DNA of 7,886 bases from Pseudomonadota bacterium (lineage in GTDB: Bacteria; Pseudomonadota; Gammaproteobacteria; Halothiobacillales; Halothiobacillaceae), in the NCBI GenBank assembly GCA_021795795.1, contig JAJYPA010000378.1, positions 1-7,886 of the forward strand, written 5' to 3'. Positions 1-5,147 of this stretch are shown piece by piece. Positions within the stretch are counted from its first letter, which is position 1; each line of letters starts with the position of its first letter. The translations under genes and the position numbers were made by a program. Under the pieces are notes generated by a model. The model did not search any database, was not told where the DNA came from, and was given only the letters and a program-made list of their open reading frames with translations.

Positions 1-10
1 ACCGACCGTC

Positions 11-256
11 ATGTCTGATCCGGTACTGCTCTACACCAGTCCCGGCTGCCCCGACTGCGCGGCAGTGCGCCGTTACCTCAAGGAACACGATGTCGCATAC
101 GAGGAACGTGACGTGACTGCTCCCGGTGTGGCTGAGGAAGCCAAATCACGCTACGGAGTACGGGTCGCGCCAATCACGGTGATCGCTGGCGAGGTGTTAT
201 GGGGAACATTTGCTCATCAGAAGCCACGGCTTGATGAATTGCTGGCCGGGACCTAA
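11..256 (+). CDS. Glutaredoxin/NrdH-like thiol-disulfide protein, 81 aa
   Basis: A short thioredoxin-fold protein, expected to act as a cytoplasmic dithiol redox carrier. The start reads beta strand, then a Pro-Gly before the active-site motif CPDC (Cys13 and Cys16), which is the two-cysteine glutaredoxin/NrdH arrangement. Residues 50-57 (VRVAPITV) supply the conserved cis-proline region, with Pro54 in the place of the usual T-V-P. An ending with F-x-x-x-K-x-x-L-x-x-L-L also fits the family, and 81 residues is a normal length for these minimal glutaredoxins. The ATG lies 10 bases from the window edge, so its ribosome site is hardly visible and a more upstream start cannot be excluded. The real partner (ribonucleotide reductase, a metal or sulfur enzyme, or another target) cannot be told from the sequence. 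It is followed by a long non-coding gap and is probably not co-transcribed with the ClC gene. Confidence 0.85.
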   Translation: MSDPVLLYTSPGCPDCAAVRRYLKEHDVAYEERDVTAPGVAEEAKSRYGVRVAPITVIAGEVLWGTFAHQKPRLDELLAGT

Positions 257-373
257 AACTTTAGTGAACATGGGGATAAAAGCACATGAACCTAAATTCA
301 GCGGTTACTGCTGCTGATTTGGCACGATTCCTTTGATAGGATTGGTTTTTCCGCGGTAATGGAGACTCACCCG

Positions 374-389
374 ATAGGTGATCAATGTT
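374..389 (+). repeat. ATAGGYGWTCAAT repeat, copy 1
   Basis: ATAGGTGATCAATGTT here matches 3276-3291 (ATAGGTGTTCAATGTT) at 15 of 16 bases. Its first 13 bases match 3300-3312 (ATAGGCGATCAAT) at 12 of 13. All three are on the plus strand. The copies bracket the intact ClC gene and the decayed region to its right. Such repeats would fit the multiple terminal repeats of some IS families, but no transposase of that kind is left here to confirm it. Confidence 0.6.
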
Positions 390-511
390 AATCAGCGTCA
401 TCACTTGTCCAGTCCTCAGCGCCTGTTGTTGACCACCTGAACGTGGATTGCAGTCTGTATTAAGCTCTTGTAATGGCTGAGCTATATTTCCGTTCGAGAG
501 ATGGCTCAGGT

Positions 512-567
512 TGGTCAATATTGCCACTGATTTTTTGGTTAAAACTGGTCAACTCGTAGTGCTGATT
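512..567 (+). repeat. Paired TGGTCAA...CTGATT direct repeats
   Basis: TGGTCAA occurs at 512-518 and 546-552, and each is followed by CTGATT (527-532 and 562-567). The two units are therefore direct repeats about 34-35 bases apart. They lie upstream of the ClC gene and may be part of an eroded IS end (IS21-family ends are known to carry several related repeats), or binding sites. The repeat is visible; the meaning is inference. Confidence 0.45.
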
Positions 568-660
568 GGCATCTGGAGACGGGTCCGTTGTTGTACACCC
601 TTCATCCCGAAAATTACACCTCGTAACTCACCTATTTGGAACTATCGACATCCTGGATCA

Positions 661-672
661 TGAGAGATAAGC
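661..672 (+). repeat. 12-bp direct repeat flanking the ClC gene, 5' copy
   Basis: TGAGAGATAAGC ends three bases before the ClC start codon and recurs exactly at 2469-2480, spanning the ClC stop codon. Beyond the 12 identical bases, the next three are GCC here and CCC there. The GAGAGA part is also the only candidate ribosome site for the ClC gene. One 12-base repeat in a window of this size is not rare by chance, but its exact placement at both ends of a reading frame is notable. Confidence 0.55.
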
Positions 673-675
673 GCC

Positions 676-2478
676 ATGCCCAATGCTGACAGGCCCCAAG
701 CAACGTTTGGGAAGTTCTTTTCGACCAATCTACTCCTGCGTCTACTGATAATCGTATTCGTAGGCGTGGTCGCAGGTCTGGGCGCCGTAGCATTCCGCAA
801 GCTGATCGCGTTTTTTCACAATCTTTTTTTCTTTGGTCGGCTTTCCTTTATCTATGATACATTAGAACATACCGCTACTAGTCCTTGGGGTGCATGGATT
901 ATTATCGTGCCAGTGATTGGCGGTCTTGGGGTCGCATGGTTGGTGCAGAATCTGGCCCCGGAAGCCAAGGGACATGGCGTCCCCGAGGTTATGGACGCCA
1001 TCTATTATCACCGTGGATTGATGCGCCCCCAAGTGGTCCTGGTCAAGGCGGTGGCCTCGGCGCTCAATATTGGCACCGGCGGCTCAGTCGGGCGCGAGGG
1101 ACCGATCATCCAAATGGGCGCTGCGTTTGCGGCCAACGTTTCCCGCTGGCTGAGACTTGATGCCTGGCAGCGTTACGCATTGATCGCCGCAGGTGCCGGA
1201 GGCGGAATCGCTGCAACGTTCAACACGCCGATTGGCGGCATGCTGTTTGCGGTCGAACTGATGCTGGTGGAGATCAGTGCCAGAACTTTAGTTCCCGTGA
1301 TGATCGTTTCCGGGGTAGCGACTTATGTAAGTCGACTATTTCTCGGCTACCATCCATCTTTCATCATTCCCCCGCTCGATATCGCCGCAACTGGGCACAT
1401 CATGTTATCTGCCCTTATAGCTTATCTAGTTTTGGGCGTTTTTATTGGTTTGGCCGCGTTGCTGTTTATGCGCTCTATTTACTGGTTCGAAGATCGATTT
1501 GATGCGATACCGGGTAATTATTACATACGGCATGCCCTGGGAATGCTGTTCGTCGGCATCACAATTTATCTGATGTTGCGCACCACAGGCCATTACTATG
1601 TCGAAGGGGTAGGATACGCTACTGTTCAGGATGTGCTGACCCAGCAGCCGCCTCTAGCGGTTGGGCTGCTACTTGCCCTCGCCGCGATCAAATTGCTGCT
1701 AACGTCACTGACATTGGGCTCCGGCGGCTCTGGCGGAATTTTCTCACCGTCCTTATTCATCGGTGCAATGTTTGGCGCAGCCTTTGCGTTGTTAGCCCAC
1801 ATTGCCGATCCAGGGCTGGATTTGAATGTGACTACTGCCGCTGCACTCGGTATGGCGGCCATGGTCGGCGCGGGAACCGGGGCGGCGCTGACCGGCGCCG
1901 TAATGATATTTGAGATGACCGGTGACTACCGCATTATTGTTCCACTGATAGTCGTGGTTTCTATCGCCTACGCCACCCGGCGCCTTATTACATCCGACAC
2001 AGTCTATACGCTGAAGCTGATTCGGCGCGGACACGATATACCGGAAAGCCGTCAAAGCAACCTCTACCTGAACATGCCTGCCAGTGATGTGGTGCGCACG
2101 GACTTCATGCGCGTACCCGCGGACGCGCCCTGGCCACCGCCAGGGCTGCGGCGGTTTCCGCTGGGCGGGATCCCCCACCTACTGCTGGAAGATGCGGAGG
2201 GCCATATCACTGCCGTGGTACCGGCGACCCGGATCGCGTCCAATTGGCACAAACGAGGGTTATCAGTGCGCGATCTGGCGGTCACAACATGGCAATGCGT
2301 GACGCCAGATACCCCCATAATCGATCTGCTCTATCGGGCGCGTCTGGATGGCGTACAGGTTTTCGTACTTGGCGATTGCACCAGCGCGGGTGTTCAGAAT
2401 GTGGAGGGTGTACTGTTCTGGGAAAGCCTCACCCGGGCGGCAGGGCTTCCACTGGGCAAGCCTGCAGCTGAGAGATAA
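676..2478 (+). CDS. ClC-family voltage-gated chloride channel or Cl-/H+ antiporter, 600 aa, with CBS-like tail
   Basis: An inner-membrane ClC protein that moves chloride, alone or in exchange for protons. The family motifs are all present: GHGVPEV (99-105, the GSGIP-type ion-binding loop with His in place of Ser), GREGP (139-143, gating glutamate Glu141), a G-x-F-x-P motif in GSGGSGGIFSPSL (348-360), and Tyr418 in MTGDY, which matches the pore tyrosine Tyr445 of E. coli ClC. The membrane core runs over residues 20-445. Residues 460-600 form a soluble tail that looks like a diverged CBS pair. At the position of the E. coli proton glutamate Glu203 (its Phe-Ile-Ile-Glu-Glu stretch) this protein reads FAVEL, so the residue is Leu195. 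Known antiporters mostly keep Glu there, so a channel mode or another proton route is possible. The ATG has only a weak ribosome site (GAGAGA, 662-667). The gene stands alone between repeats and is probably expressed singly. Confidence 0.95.
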   Translation: MPNADRPQATFGKFFSTNLLLRLLIIVFVGVVAGLGAVAFRKLIAFFHNLFFFGRLSFIYDTLEHTATSPWGAWIIIVPVIGGLGVAWLVQNLAPEAKGHGVPEVMDAIYYHRGLMRPQVVLVKAVASALNIGTGGSVGREGPIIQMGAAFAANVSRWLRLDAWQRYALIAAGAGGGIAATFNTPIGGMLFAVELMLVEISARTLVPVMIVSGVATYVSRLFLGYHPSFIIPPLDIAATGHIMLSALIAYLVLGVFIGLAALLFMRSIYWFEDRFDAIPGNYYIRHALGMLFVGITIYLMLRTTGHYYVEGVGYATVQDVLTQQPPLAVGLLLALAAIKLLLTSLTLGSGGSGGIFSPSLFIGAMFGAAFALLAHIADPGLDLNVTTAAALGMAAMVGAGTGAALTGAVMIFEMTGDYRIIVPLIVVVSIAYATRRLITSDTVYTLKLIRRGHDIPESRQSNLYLNMPASDVVRTDFMRVPADAPWPPPGLRRFPLGGIPHLLLEDAEGHITAVVPATRIASNWHKRGLSVRDLAVTTWQCVTPDTPIIDLLYRARLDGVQVFVLGDCTSAGVQNVEGVLFWESLTRAAGLPLGKPAAER

Positions 2479-2480
2479 GC
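2469..2480 (+). repeat. 12-bp direct repeat flanking the ClC gene, 3' copy
   Basis: TGAGAGATAAGC overlaps the last codons and the TAA stop of the ClC gene and is identical to 661-672 just before its start. Homologous pairing of the two copies would delete the gene almost exactly. Chance remains a fair alternative. Confidence 0.55.
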
Positions 2481-2505
2481 CCCCTTTAGGGTAGGGCTGG
2501 GCTAA

Positions 2506-2824
2506 CGCACATTGCGACTCGCTTAACCCCAAAGGATGAAAGAGAATGGAGGGAGTGATGAGATGGCGGATTGAGGTCGAGCAAGTTTTTGGTGATTCCA
2601 TCCCGAGTCTAACGTGACCCGCCAGTCCGACTCGTACTCCGGATTGCCTCCCTTGAGAGCGCACATTAATGGTCATCCTGCCTCTTGCCAGCACCCCGAA
2701 TAAAGAAAGACAATCTGATCGCGGCGCGATATCTGACTGAGGTCGCGATATTTTTTGGAGCTCTGACTCCGCACATTAGTGTAACACGGGCGACCAACCC
2801 GTACCCCAAATTGTTGCCTTTGAG
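2506..2824 (-). repeat. Degenerate direct repeats, IS-end-like
   Basis: The octamer CGCACATT occurs exactly three times in the same orientation (2506-2513, 2660-2667, 2770-2777). A longer unit is shared by 2627-2657 and 2794-2824: 22 of 31 bases are identical by my alignment, and eight of the nine differences are transitions. Read on the minus strand, the units run through a G-T-C-G-C-C-C-G-T-G-T-T-A-C-A series followed by CTAATGTGCGG. That is the general look of IS21-family terminal repeats. The repeats are certain; the family is inference without istA or istB. Confidence 0.55.
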
Positions 2825-2959
2825 CACCCACAGTAAACAGGCCGTTTTCCGTTTGGAATCCAGGCTGTTTTGGTCGTCTGTCAGTTGTTGTATCTTCGCG
2901 CAGCACTTGATTTCGTCTTGAGATCGCATCGCCTATAACGTACCAACATGTATTTCCAT

Positions 2960-2979
2960 GGGGGTAGGGGGGTTTTTTT
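2960..2979 (+). other. G-run and T-run tract
   Basis: Five G, then TA, six G and seven T follow one another. This is strikingly skewed for this window. It could favour unusual DNA structure or slippage, but two G-runs alone do not make a canonical four-tract quadruplex. No gene reads through it. Confidence 0.4.
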
Positions 2980-3021
2980 CCACAACCAATGTCTTTCACA
3001 GTAAAAGGGCCGCCTGATGCT

Positions 3022-3051
3022 TGCCACAGACTGCCGATTTCGGCACTGGCA
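3022..3051 (+). other. Two-part stem-loop upstream of the IS110-like start
   Basis: An inner perfect stem (TGCCGA 3032-3037 with TCGGCA 3040-3045) sits inside an outer stem (TGCCA 3022-3026 with TGGCA 3047-3051), separated by an asymmetric internal loop of five against one bases. It lies about 40 bases before the transposase-like ATG at 3094. IS110-group elements encode a structured bridge RNA in the non-coding stretch before the recombinase gene, so this may be a leftover of one. The fold is seen; the role is inference. Confidence 0.35.
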
Positions 3052-3093
3052 TTCGCCATCTCTCCCTTTGATAGTAATTGGAGAGACGTCGTA

Positions 3094-3147
3094 ATGGAAC
3101 TGCAATCCCTCTTTCGCCGGGTTATCAGCCTGGATGTTCATCAGGCT
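3094..3147 (+). pseudogene. IS110-family transposase, first 18 codons only
   Basis: The reading frame starts MELQSLFRRVISLDVHQA. This resembles the start of IS110-type DEDD transposases, where an early I-G-I-D-V-H motif supplies the first catalytic aspartate; here it is ISLDVHQ with Asp14. A good ribosome site (GGAGAG, 3080-3085, eight bases before ATG) supports a once-functional start. After codon 18 the frame stays open to 3267 but loses all similarity to the family, so the element was cut by a deletion or insertion near 3147. The match is short, so a chance resemblance cannot be dismissed. It would be fully inactive, since the RuvC-like core and the C-terminal serine domain are missing. 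Confidence 0.4.
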
Positions 3148-3275
3148 GTCAAACAGCATCCCGGATTGAACAGTTTCTGGGCGAAATCGGCAGCGTGGTT
3201 GACCAAGGTGATCGATTGCCTATACCCAGTTTTACGACGTTGTATCAATTGGTTGCCATGCCTGTAGGCCAATGA

Positions 3276-3312
3276 ATAGGTGTTCAATGTTCGGCGCTGA
3301 TAGGCGATCAAT
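3276..3312 (+). repeat. ATAGGYGWTCAAT repeat, copies 2 and 3
   Basis: Two direct copies lie 24 bases apart (3276-3291 and 3300-3312). They match the copy at 374-389 at 15 of 16 and 12 of 13 bases. A related inverted form, with TATAGGC followed by AATCGATC on the minus strand, is found near 3210-3225. The array sits directly against the point where the yajR remnant loses similarity (about 3327), so these repeats may mark the edge of an element that cut into that gene. Confidence 0.55.
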
Positions 3313-3327
3313 TGATGATGCTGAATG

Positions 3328-3516
3328 AAAACTCCCTAAAACAACGCCAATGATCATCGGATGGCGAACCGCCCCGCGCAGTCCGTGGGCATACATGGAA
3401 AATATTGGTAAAATCAGAAACAAACCGAGTGGGCGCAAAGCAGACATTTCAGCTAAGGCAACAATTGATTTGCGCTTACGCCGGATGAGTTAATGTTGCT
3501 GAGTAGTTATGTCCAT
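3328..3516 (-). pseudogene. yajR-like MFS transporter, 5' fragment
   Basis: The translated stretch from an ATG at 3516 reads M-D-I-T-T-Q-Q-H, an in-frame TAA, then a stretch beginning LIRRKRKSIVALAEM and running through PLGLFLILPIFSMYAHG. It aligns with residues 8-61 of the intact YajR in this window at 33 of 54 positions by my count. It ends at G-S-F, where the intact protein reads G-A-Y, just before motif A. Only the cytoplasmic N-terminus, the first membrane helix and part of the second remain. The TAA after eight codons and the absence of a clear ribosome site mean it is not expressed as a transporter. At about 61% identity it is a diverged homologue, not a recent copy. The loss of similarity coincides with the repeat array at 3276-3312. 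Confidence 0.8.
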
Positions 3517-3540
3517 CTTTATTGCTGTTTATGTGAGCTA

Positions 3541-3819
3541 TTATAAATTGGACTTAAACAATTTTATCGTCATTGAATTCCATCGCCCACCTATTCTTAT
3601 GTAGGCTTGTTTTGCTATCTTACAAGCATATACTGTCATCGCTGGATTATGCTGCGCGCACCAACTGAGTTGAGAATGTAGTGCTTCGGTATTTTTTGTT
3701 CTCGAAAACCAGGCTACGCTCTTATGCGGATATGGCGACTCATTGGATGTCACGCCAGAGCAACCTGATAAAAGCAATACAGCAAACATAAAAGCAGACG
3801 CGACACTGCGGTATGACAT
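3541..3819 (-). CDS. EexN-like lipoprotein, 92 aa
   Basis: A small lipoprotein with a signal peptide and the lipobox LLSGC (cysteine 20 from the chosen start), so it should be lipid-anchored in the cell envelope. The mature part, about 70 residues, holds S-V-x-W-F, then a charged stretch, LSWCAQHNPAM and C-K-I-A-K-Q-A-Y. This spacing of Trp, two Cys and a final A-K-x-A resembles the EexN family, named for the entry-exclusion protein of IncN conjugative plasmids. I chose ATG 3819 because GAGGTG stands seven bases before it; ATGs at 3837 and 3834 are in frame but have poorer sites. EexN-like genes usually sit in conjugation regions, yet no transfer gene is visible here, so this is probably a stray from a plasmid or integrative element. 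Its present function is unknown. It begins just after the stop of the ClC remnant. Confidence 0.65.
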   Translation of the reverse strand: MSYRSVASAFMFAVLLLSGCSGVTSNESPYPHKSVAWFSRTKNTEALHSQLSWCAQHNPAMTVYACKIAKQAYIRIGGRWNSMTIKLFKSNL

Positions 3820-3847
3820 TGCGACGCACCTCATCATGATCCCTATC

Positions 3848-4147
3848 TCATCCTATTGACAACATTTCTATATAGTTAGTTCCCGTGTACTTGAGCGTGT
3901 CATAAACAAAGGGTTTGACCGAAAAAAGAGGCCATGAAAGAAAGCGATCAGGCGACGGAAGGCCACTGCCCCCATTTCAGCCACTATCCCGACGAAGAGA
4001 GCAATAAAAAAACTGCATGATAGGATTGTGCCACAGAAACCACGACCATAGTTCGTCGATGGATCTGTTGCCAAAGAGCCCAGCGAATCGCCTCTTGAGG
4101 CTGTCGACGTAGGCCCTGACACCTAGCCGCGACTGACCTGCCGTCAT
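3848..4147 (-). pseudogene. ClC chloride channel, 5' fragment with two frameshifts
   Basis: An ATG at 4147 has a good ribosome site (AAAGGA, five bases away) and opens with M-T-A-G-Q-S-R. After the homopolymer shift described below, the frame carries IALFVGIVAEMGAVAF, which matches the first membrane helix of the intact ClC at 676-2478. Over a 25-residue core (FVGIVAEMG to HGLFF) 20 positions are identical. A run of seven T on the coding strand (4012-4006) has one base too many and leads to TGA; a run of six T (3927-3922) has one too few and restores the first frame, giving V-Y-D-T-L-K-Y-T. The frame then stops at TGA (3850-3848). Only about 100 codons remain, without any ion-binding motif, so the product could not conduct chloride. 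Both indels lie in homopolymers, so sequencing error is possible, but the missing 3' four fifths is not. Confidence 0.8.
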
Positions 4148-4220
4148 AATTATCCTTTTAGCAATGGTATCAGATCACTATCTGCATTAAGAGGGATCTC
4201 TATTTTCTCCTGGTTGCTCC

Positions 4221-4259
4221 CGCGACAATTCGCGTTCAGCTGCAGTGCTGTGCGCACTG
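4221..4259 (-). terminator. Two adjacent hairpins downstream of the minus-strand gene cluster
   Basis: CAGTGC (4243-4248) pairs with GCACTG (4254-4259) over a five-base loop, and CGCGA (4221-4225) pairs with TCGCG (4230-4234) over four bases. They follow the stop of the gene at 4293-4655 by about 35 bases on the minus strand and could end the yajR transcript. Neither is followed by a T-run, so a simple factor-independent terminator is not shown. Confidence 0.3.
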
Positions 4260-4292
4260 ACTGCATTATCTTTAGGGGTACATAGAAAATTG

Positions 4293-4655
4293 CTACGCCA
4301 GCAGGAACCCTAAAAAAATAAAAACAAACAGCATGATCGTCACATTAATCTTGGCGCTCACTACAGCGGCAAGGCCCCAGGTCTGACTTTGTTTGGTCGC
4401 CGTCGCGGCCGTCTCCACCACGAGTTTGGCTTGTTTCAGCAGCATATTTGTGGAATATAACTGCGACTTGATGTCATCAACAATATGTATAGCTTCCGCC
4501 ATAGGATGGCAGGCATTTGCCACATGCTCCATCATTGACCTGGACAACGGAAACAGCGCCTGCGCTATAACATCTTCCTCTGACCCGATAGGCGGCTGCG
4601 GGATTGACGATTCTTTGAGGCTCGGTGAAGACTGCCCACTTTCGATATCACTCAT
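4293..4655 (-). CDS. Unknown small protein with C-terminal membrane anchor, 120 aa
   Basis: I do not recognise this family. The N-terminal 30 residues are polar, rich in Ser, Pro and Gln, and look disordered. Residues 31-95 are mostly helical with heptad-like spacing (around V-D-D-I-K-S-Q-L and L-L-K-Q-A-K-L-V-V-E-T). Residues about 100-120 form one hydrophobic membrane segment ending INVTIMLFVFIFLGFLLA directly at the C-terminus. With no signal peptide and the anchor at the very end, most of the chain should stay in the cytoplasm, as in tail-anchored proteins. The ATG has a ribosome site (AGGGGG, six bases upstream). It lies 81 bases downstream of a gene of the same plan (4737-5075) and behind yajR, suggesting a common transcript and perhaps a complex of the two small proteins. 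That partnership is inference from shape and position. Confidence 0.7.
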   Translation of the reverse strand: MSDIESGQSSPSLKESSIPQPPIGSEEDVIAQALFPLSRSMMEHVANACHPMAEAIHIVDDIKSQLYSTNMLLKQAKLVVETAATATKQSQTWGLAAVVSAKINVTIMLFVFIFLGFLLA

Positions 4656-4689
4656 AACGAACCCCCTGTTTATCTAGTATTTCAATCAA

Positions 4690-4731
4690 TTGCCGCAGGT
4701 GGTTTTGGCAGACTGGTTGCCGCTTTTGGCA
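4690..4731 (+). repeat. Short tandem duplication between the two anchored-protein genes
   Basis: TTGCCGC followed by TTTTGGCA appears at 4690-4710 (with AGGTGG inserted between the parts) and again at 4717-4731 without the insert. It fills most of the 81-bp gap between the two small genes. It may be a local duplication or a regulatory or processing site; nothing more can be said. Confidence 0.45.
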
Positions 4732-4736
4732 TTTAC

Positions 4737-5075
4737 TTAGCCTTTGACCTGGATCAGAAGGACCAGCAGGACCACAGCGAGCCCTGTGCAGATCGTGCTT
4801 GAAATCGTGGCGAGTATGCTAAATGTCCTGGCCGATTCTGCCCGTTTTTGCGCCATGCCCGCTAATTCCCTGACTTCTTCGGCCATTTTTCCCACATCTG
4901 CCGCCTGAGAGCGAAGGAGTTCCATCACAGCGGTCATGGAGCCCACAGCCTTAGTTGTTTCGGCCAGTGTCAGGCCAGCCTCTTCAGTGAGTCTCGTCAT
5001 CCGGTAAGATAGTTTTTCCAGATGATCACCGCTCACCTGGTCTTTTGGTTCTACAGTTTTTGCCTTTGATTCCAT
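4737..5075 (-). CDS. Unknown coiled-coil protein with C-terminal membrane anchor, 112 aa
   Basis: No family recognised. Residues 1-20 are charged (MESKAKTVEPKDQ...). Residues about 20-84 are a long amphipathic helix rich in Leu, Ala, Glu and Arg (for example LRSQAADVGKMAEEVRELA), likely a coiled coil. A single membrane segment follows at about 86-108 (ILATISSTICTGLAVVLLVL), and the chain ends four residues later at Q-V-K-G. No signal peptide is present, so the coiled coil should face the cytoplasm. I chose ATG 5075 because GGGAG stands five bases before it; the longer frame from a TTG at 5087 would overlap that site. The plan resembles the next gene (4293-4655) and also, loosely, the linker helices of chemotaxis receptors, but it has no signalling tip. 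It follows yajR by 72 bases, with a strong hairpin in between. Confidence 0.75.
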   Translation of the reverse strand: MESKAKTVEPKDQVSGDHLEKLSYRMTRLTEEAGLTLAETTKAVGSMTAVMELLRSQAADVGKMAEEVRELAGMAQKRAESARTFSILATISSTICTGLAVVLLVLLIQVKG

Positions 5076-5108
5076 GATTACTCCCAATCGTTGACCATAA
5101 TGGGTACT

Positions 5109-5132
5109 GGGTGGCGTTAATACGCGCCACCC
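5109..5132 (-). promoter_or_regulatory. Strong hairpin between yajR and the coiled-coil gene
   Basis: GGGTGGCG (5109-5116) pairs perfectly with CGCCACCC (5125-5132) over an eight-base loop, and one G-T pair can be added on each side. It lies 15 bases after the yajR stop on the minus strand. No T-run follows, so it is more likely a transcript stabiliser or partial attenuator than a full terminator. It could set a lower or separate level for the two downstream genes. Confidence 0.5.
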
Positions 5133-5147
5133 GTTGCCATAGACTGT

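Larger units (their letters stand above)
257..675. other. Intergenic gap with degenerate repeats, no convincing gene
   Basis: This 419-bp stretch between the glutaredoxin and ClC genes has no gene I can support. A minus-strand frame of 88 codons (527-261, GTG start) looks like no family I know and lacks a ribosome site. The stretch contains an AT-AGG-TGATCAAT motif at 374-386 that recurs at 3276-3312, and a pair of TGGTCAA...CTGATT repeats at 512-567. The last 70 bases before the ClC start hold no promoter of good consensus. The repeats suggest eroded ends of a mobile element, which is inference. Confidence 0.5.
2479..3093. other. Decayed intergenic region, probable IS-end remnants
   Basis: There is no gene I can support in these 615 bases; all frames are short or run through the repeats described below. 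The first half carries direct repeats that resemble the multiple terminal repeats of IS21-type elements. A G-rich run follows at 2960-2972, then a stem-loop at 3022-3051 in front of an IS110-type transposase start. No clear factor-independent terminator follows the ClC stop, although a CCC/GGG-rich stretch at 2479-2502 could fold weakly. Confidence 0.5.

Noticed and set aside
261..527. Minus-strand frame of 88 codons next to the glutaredoxin gene
   Set aside because: It has a GTG start without a ribosome site, no recognisable family, and its composition follows the repeat-bearing gap.
2481..2537. Factor-independent terminator after the plus-strand ClC gene
   Set aside because: Only short imperfect CCC/GGG pairings are possible and no T-run follows, so I could not support a terminator.
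2263..3159. Several overlapping minus-strand frames of 87-143 codons downstream of ClC
   Set aside because: They overlap each other and the ClC 3' end and run through the direct repeats. They show repeated peptides only because the DNA repeats; no family match.
2989..3267. Plus-strand frame of 92 codons taken as a whole gene
   Set aside because: Only the 18 codons from 3094 resemble anything; the part before lacks a ribosome site and the part after shows no similarity.
3276..3312. CRISPR-like array
   Set aside because: Only two adjacent copies of a 13-16-base motif exist, with spacing far too short for spacers, and no cas gene is present.
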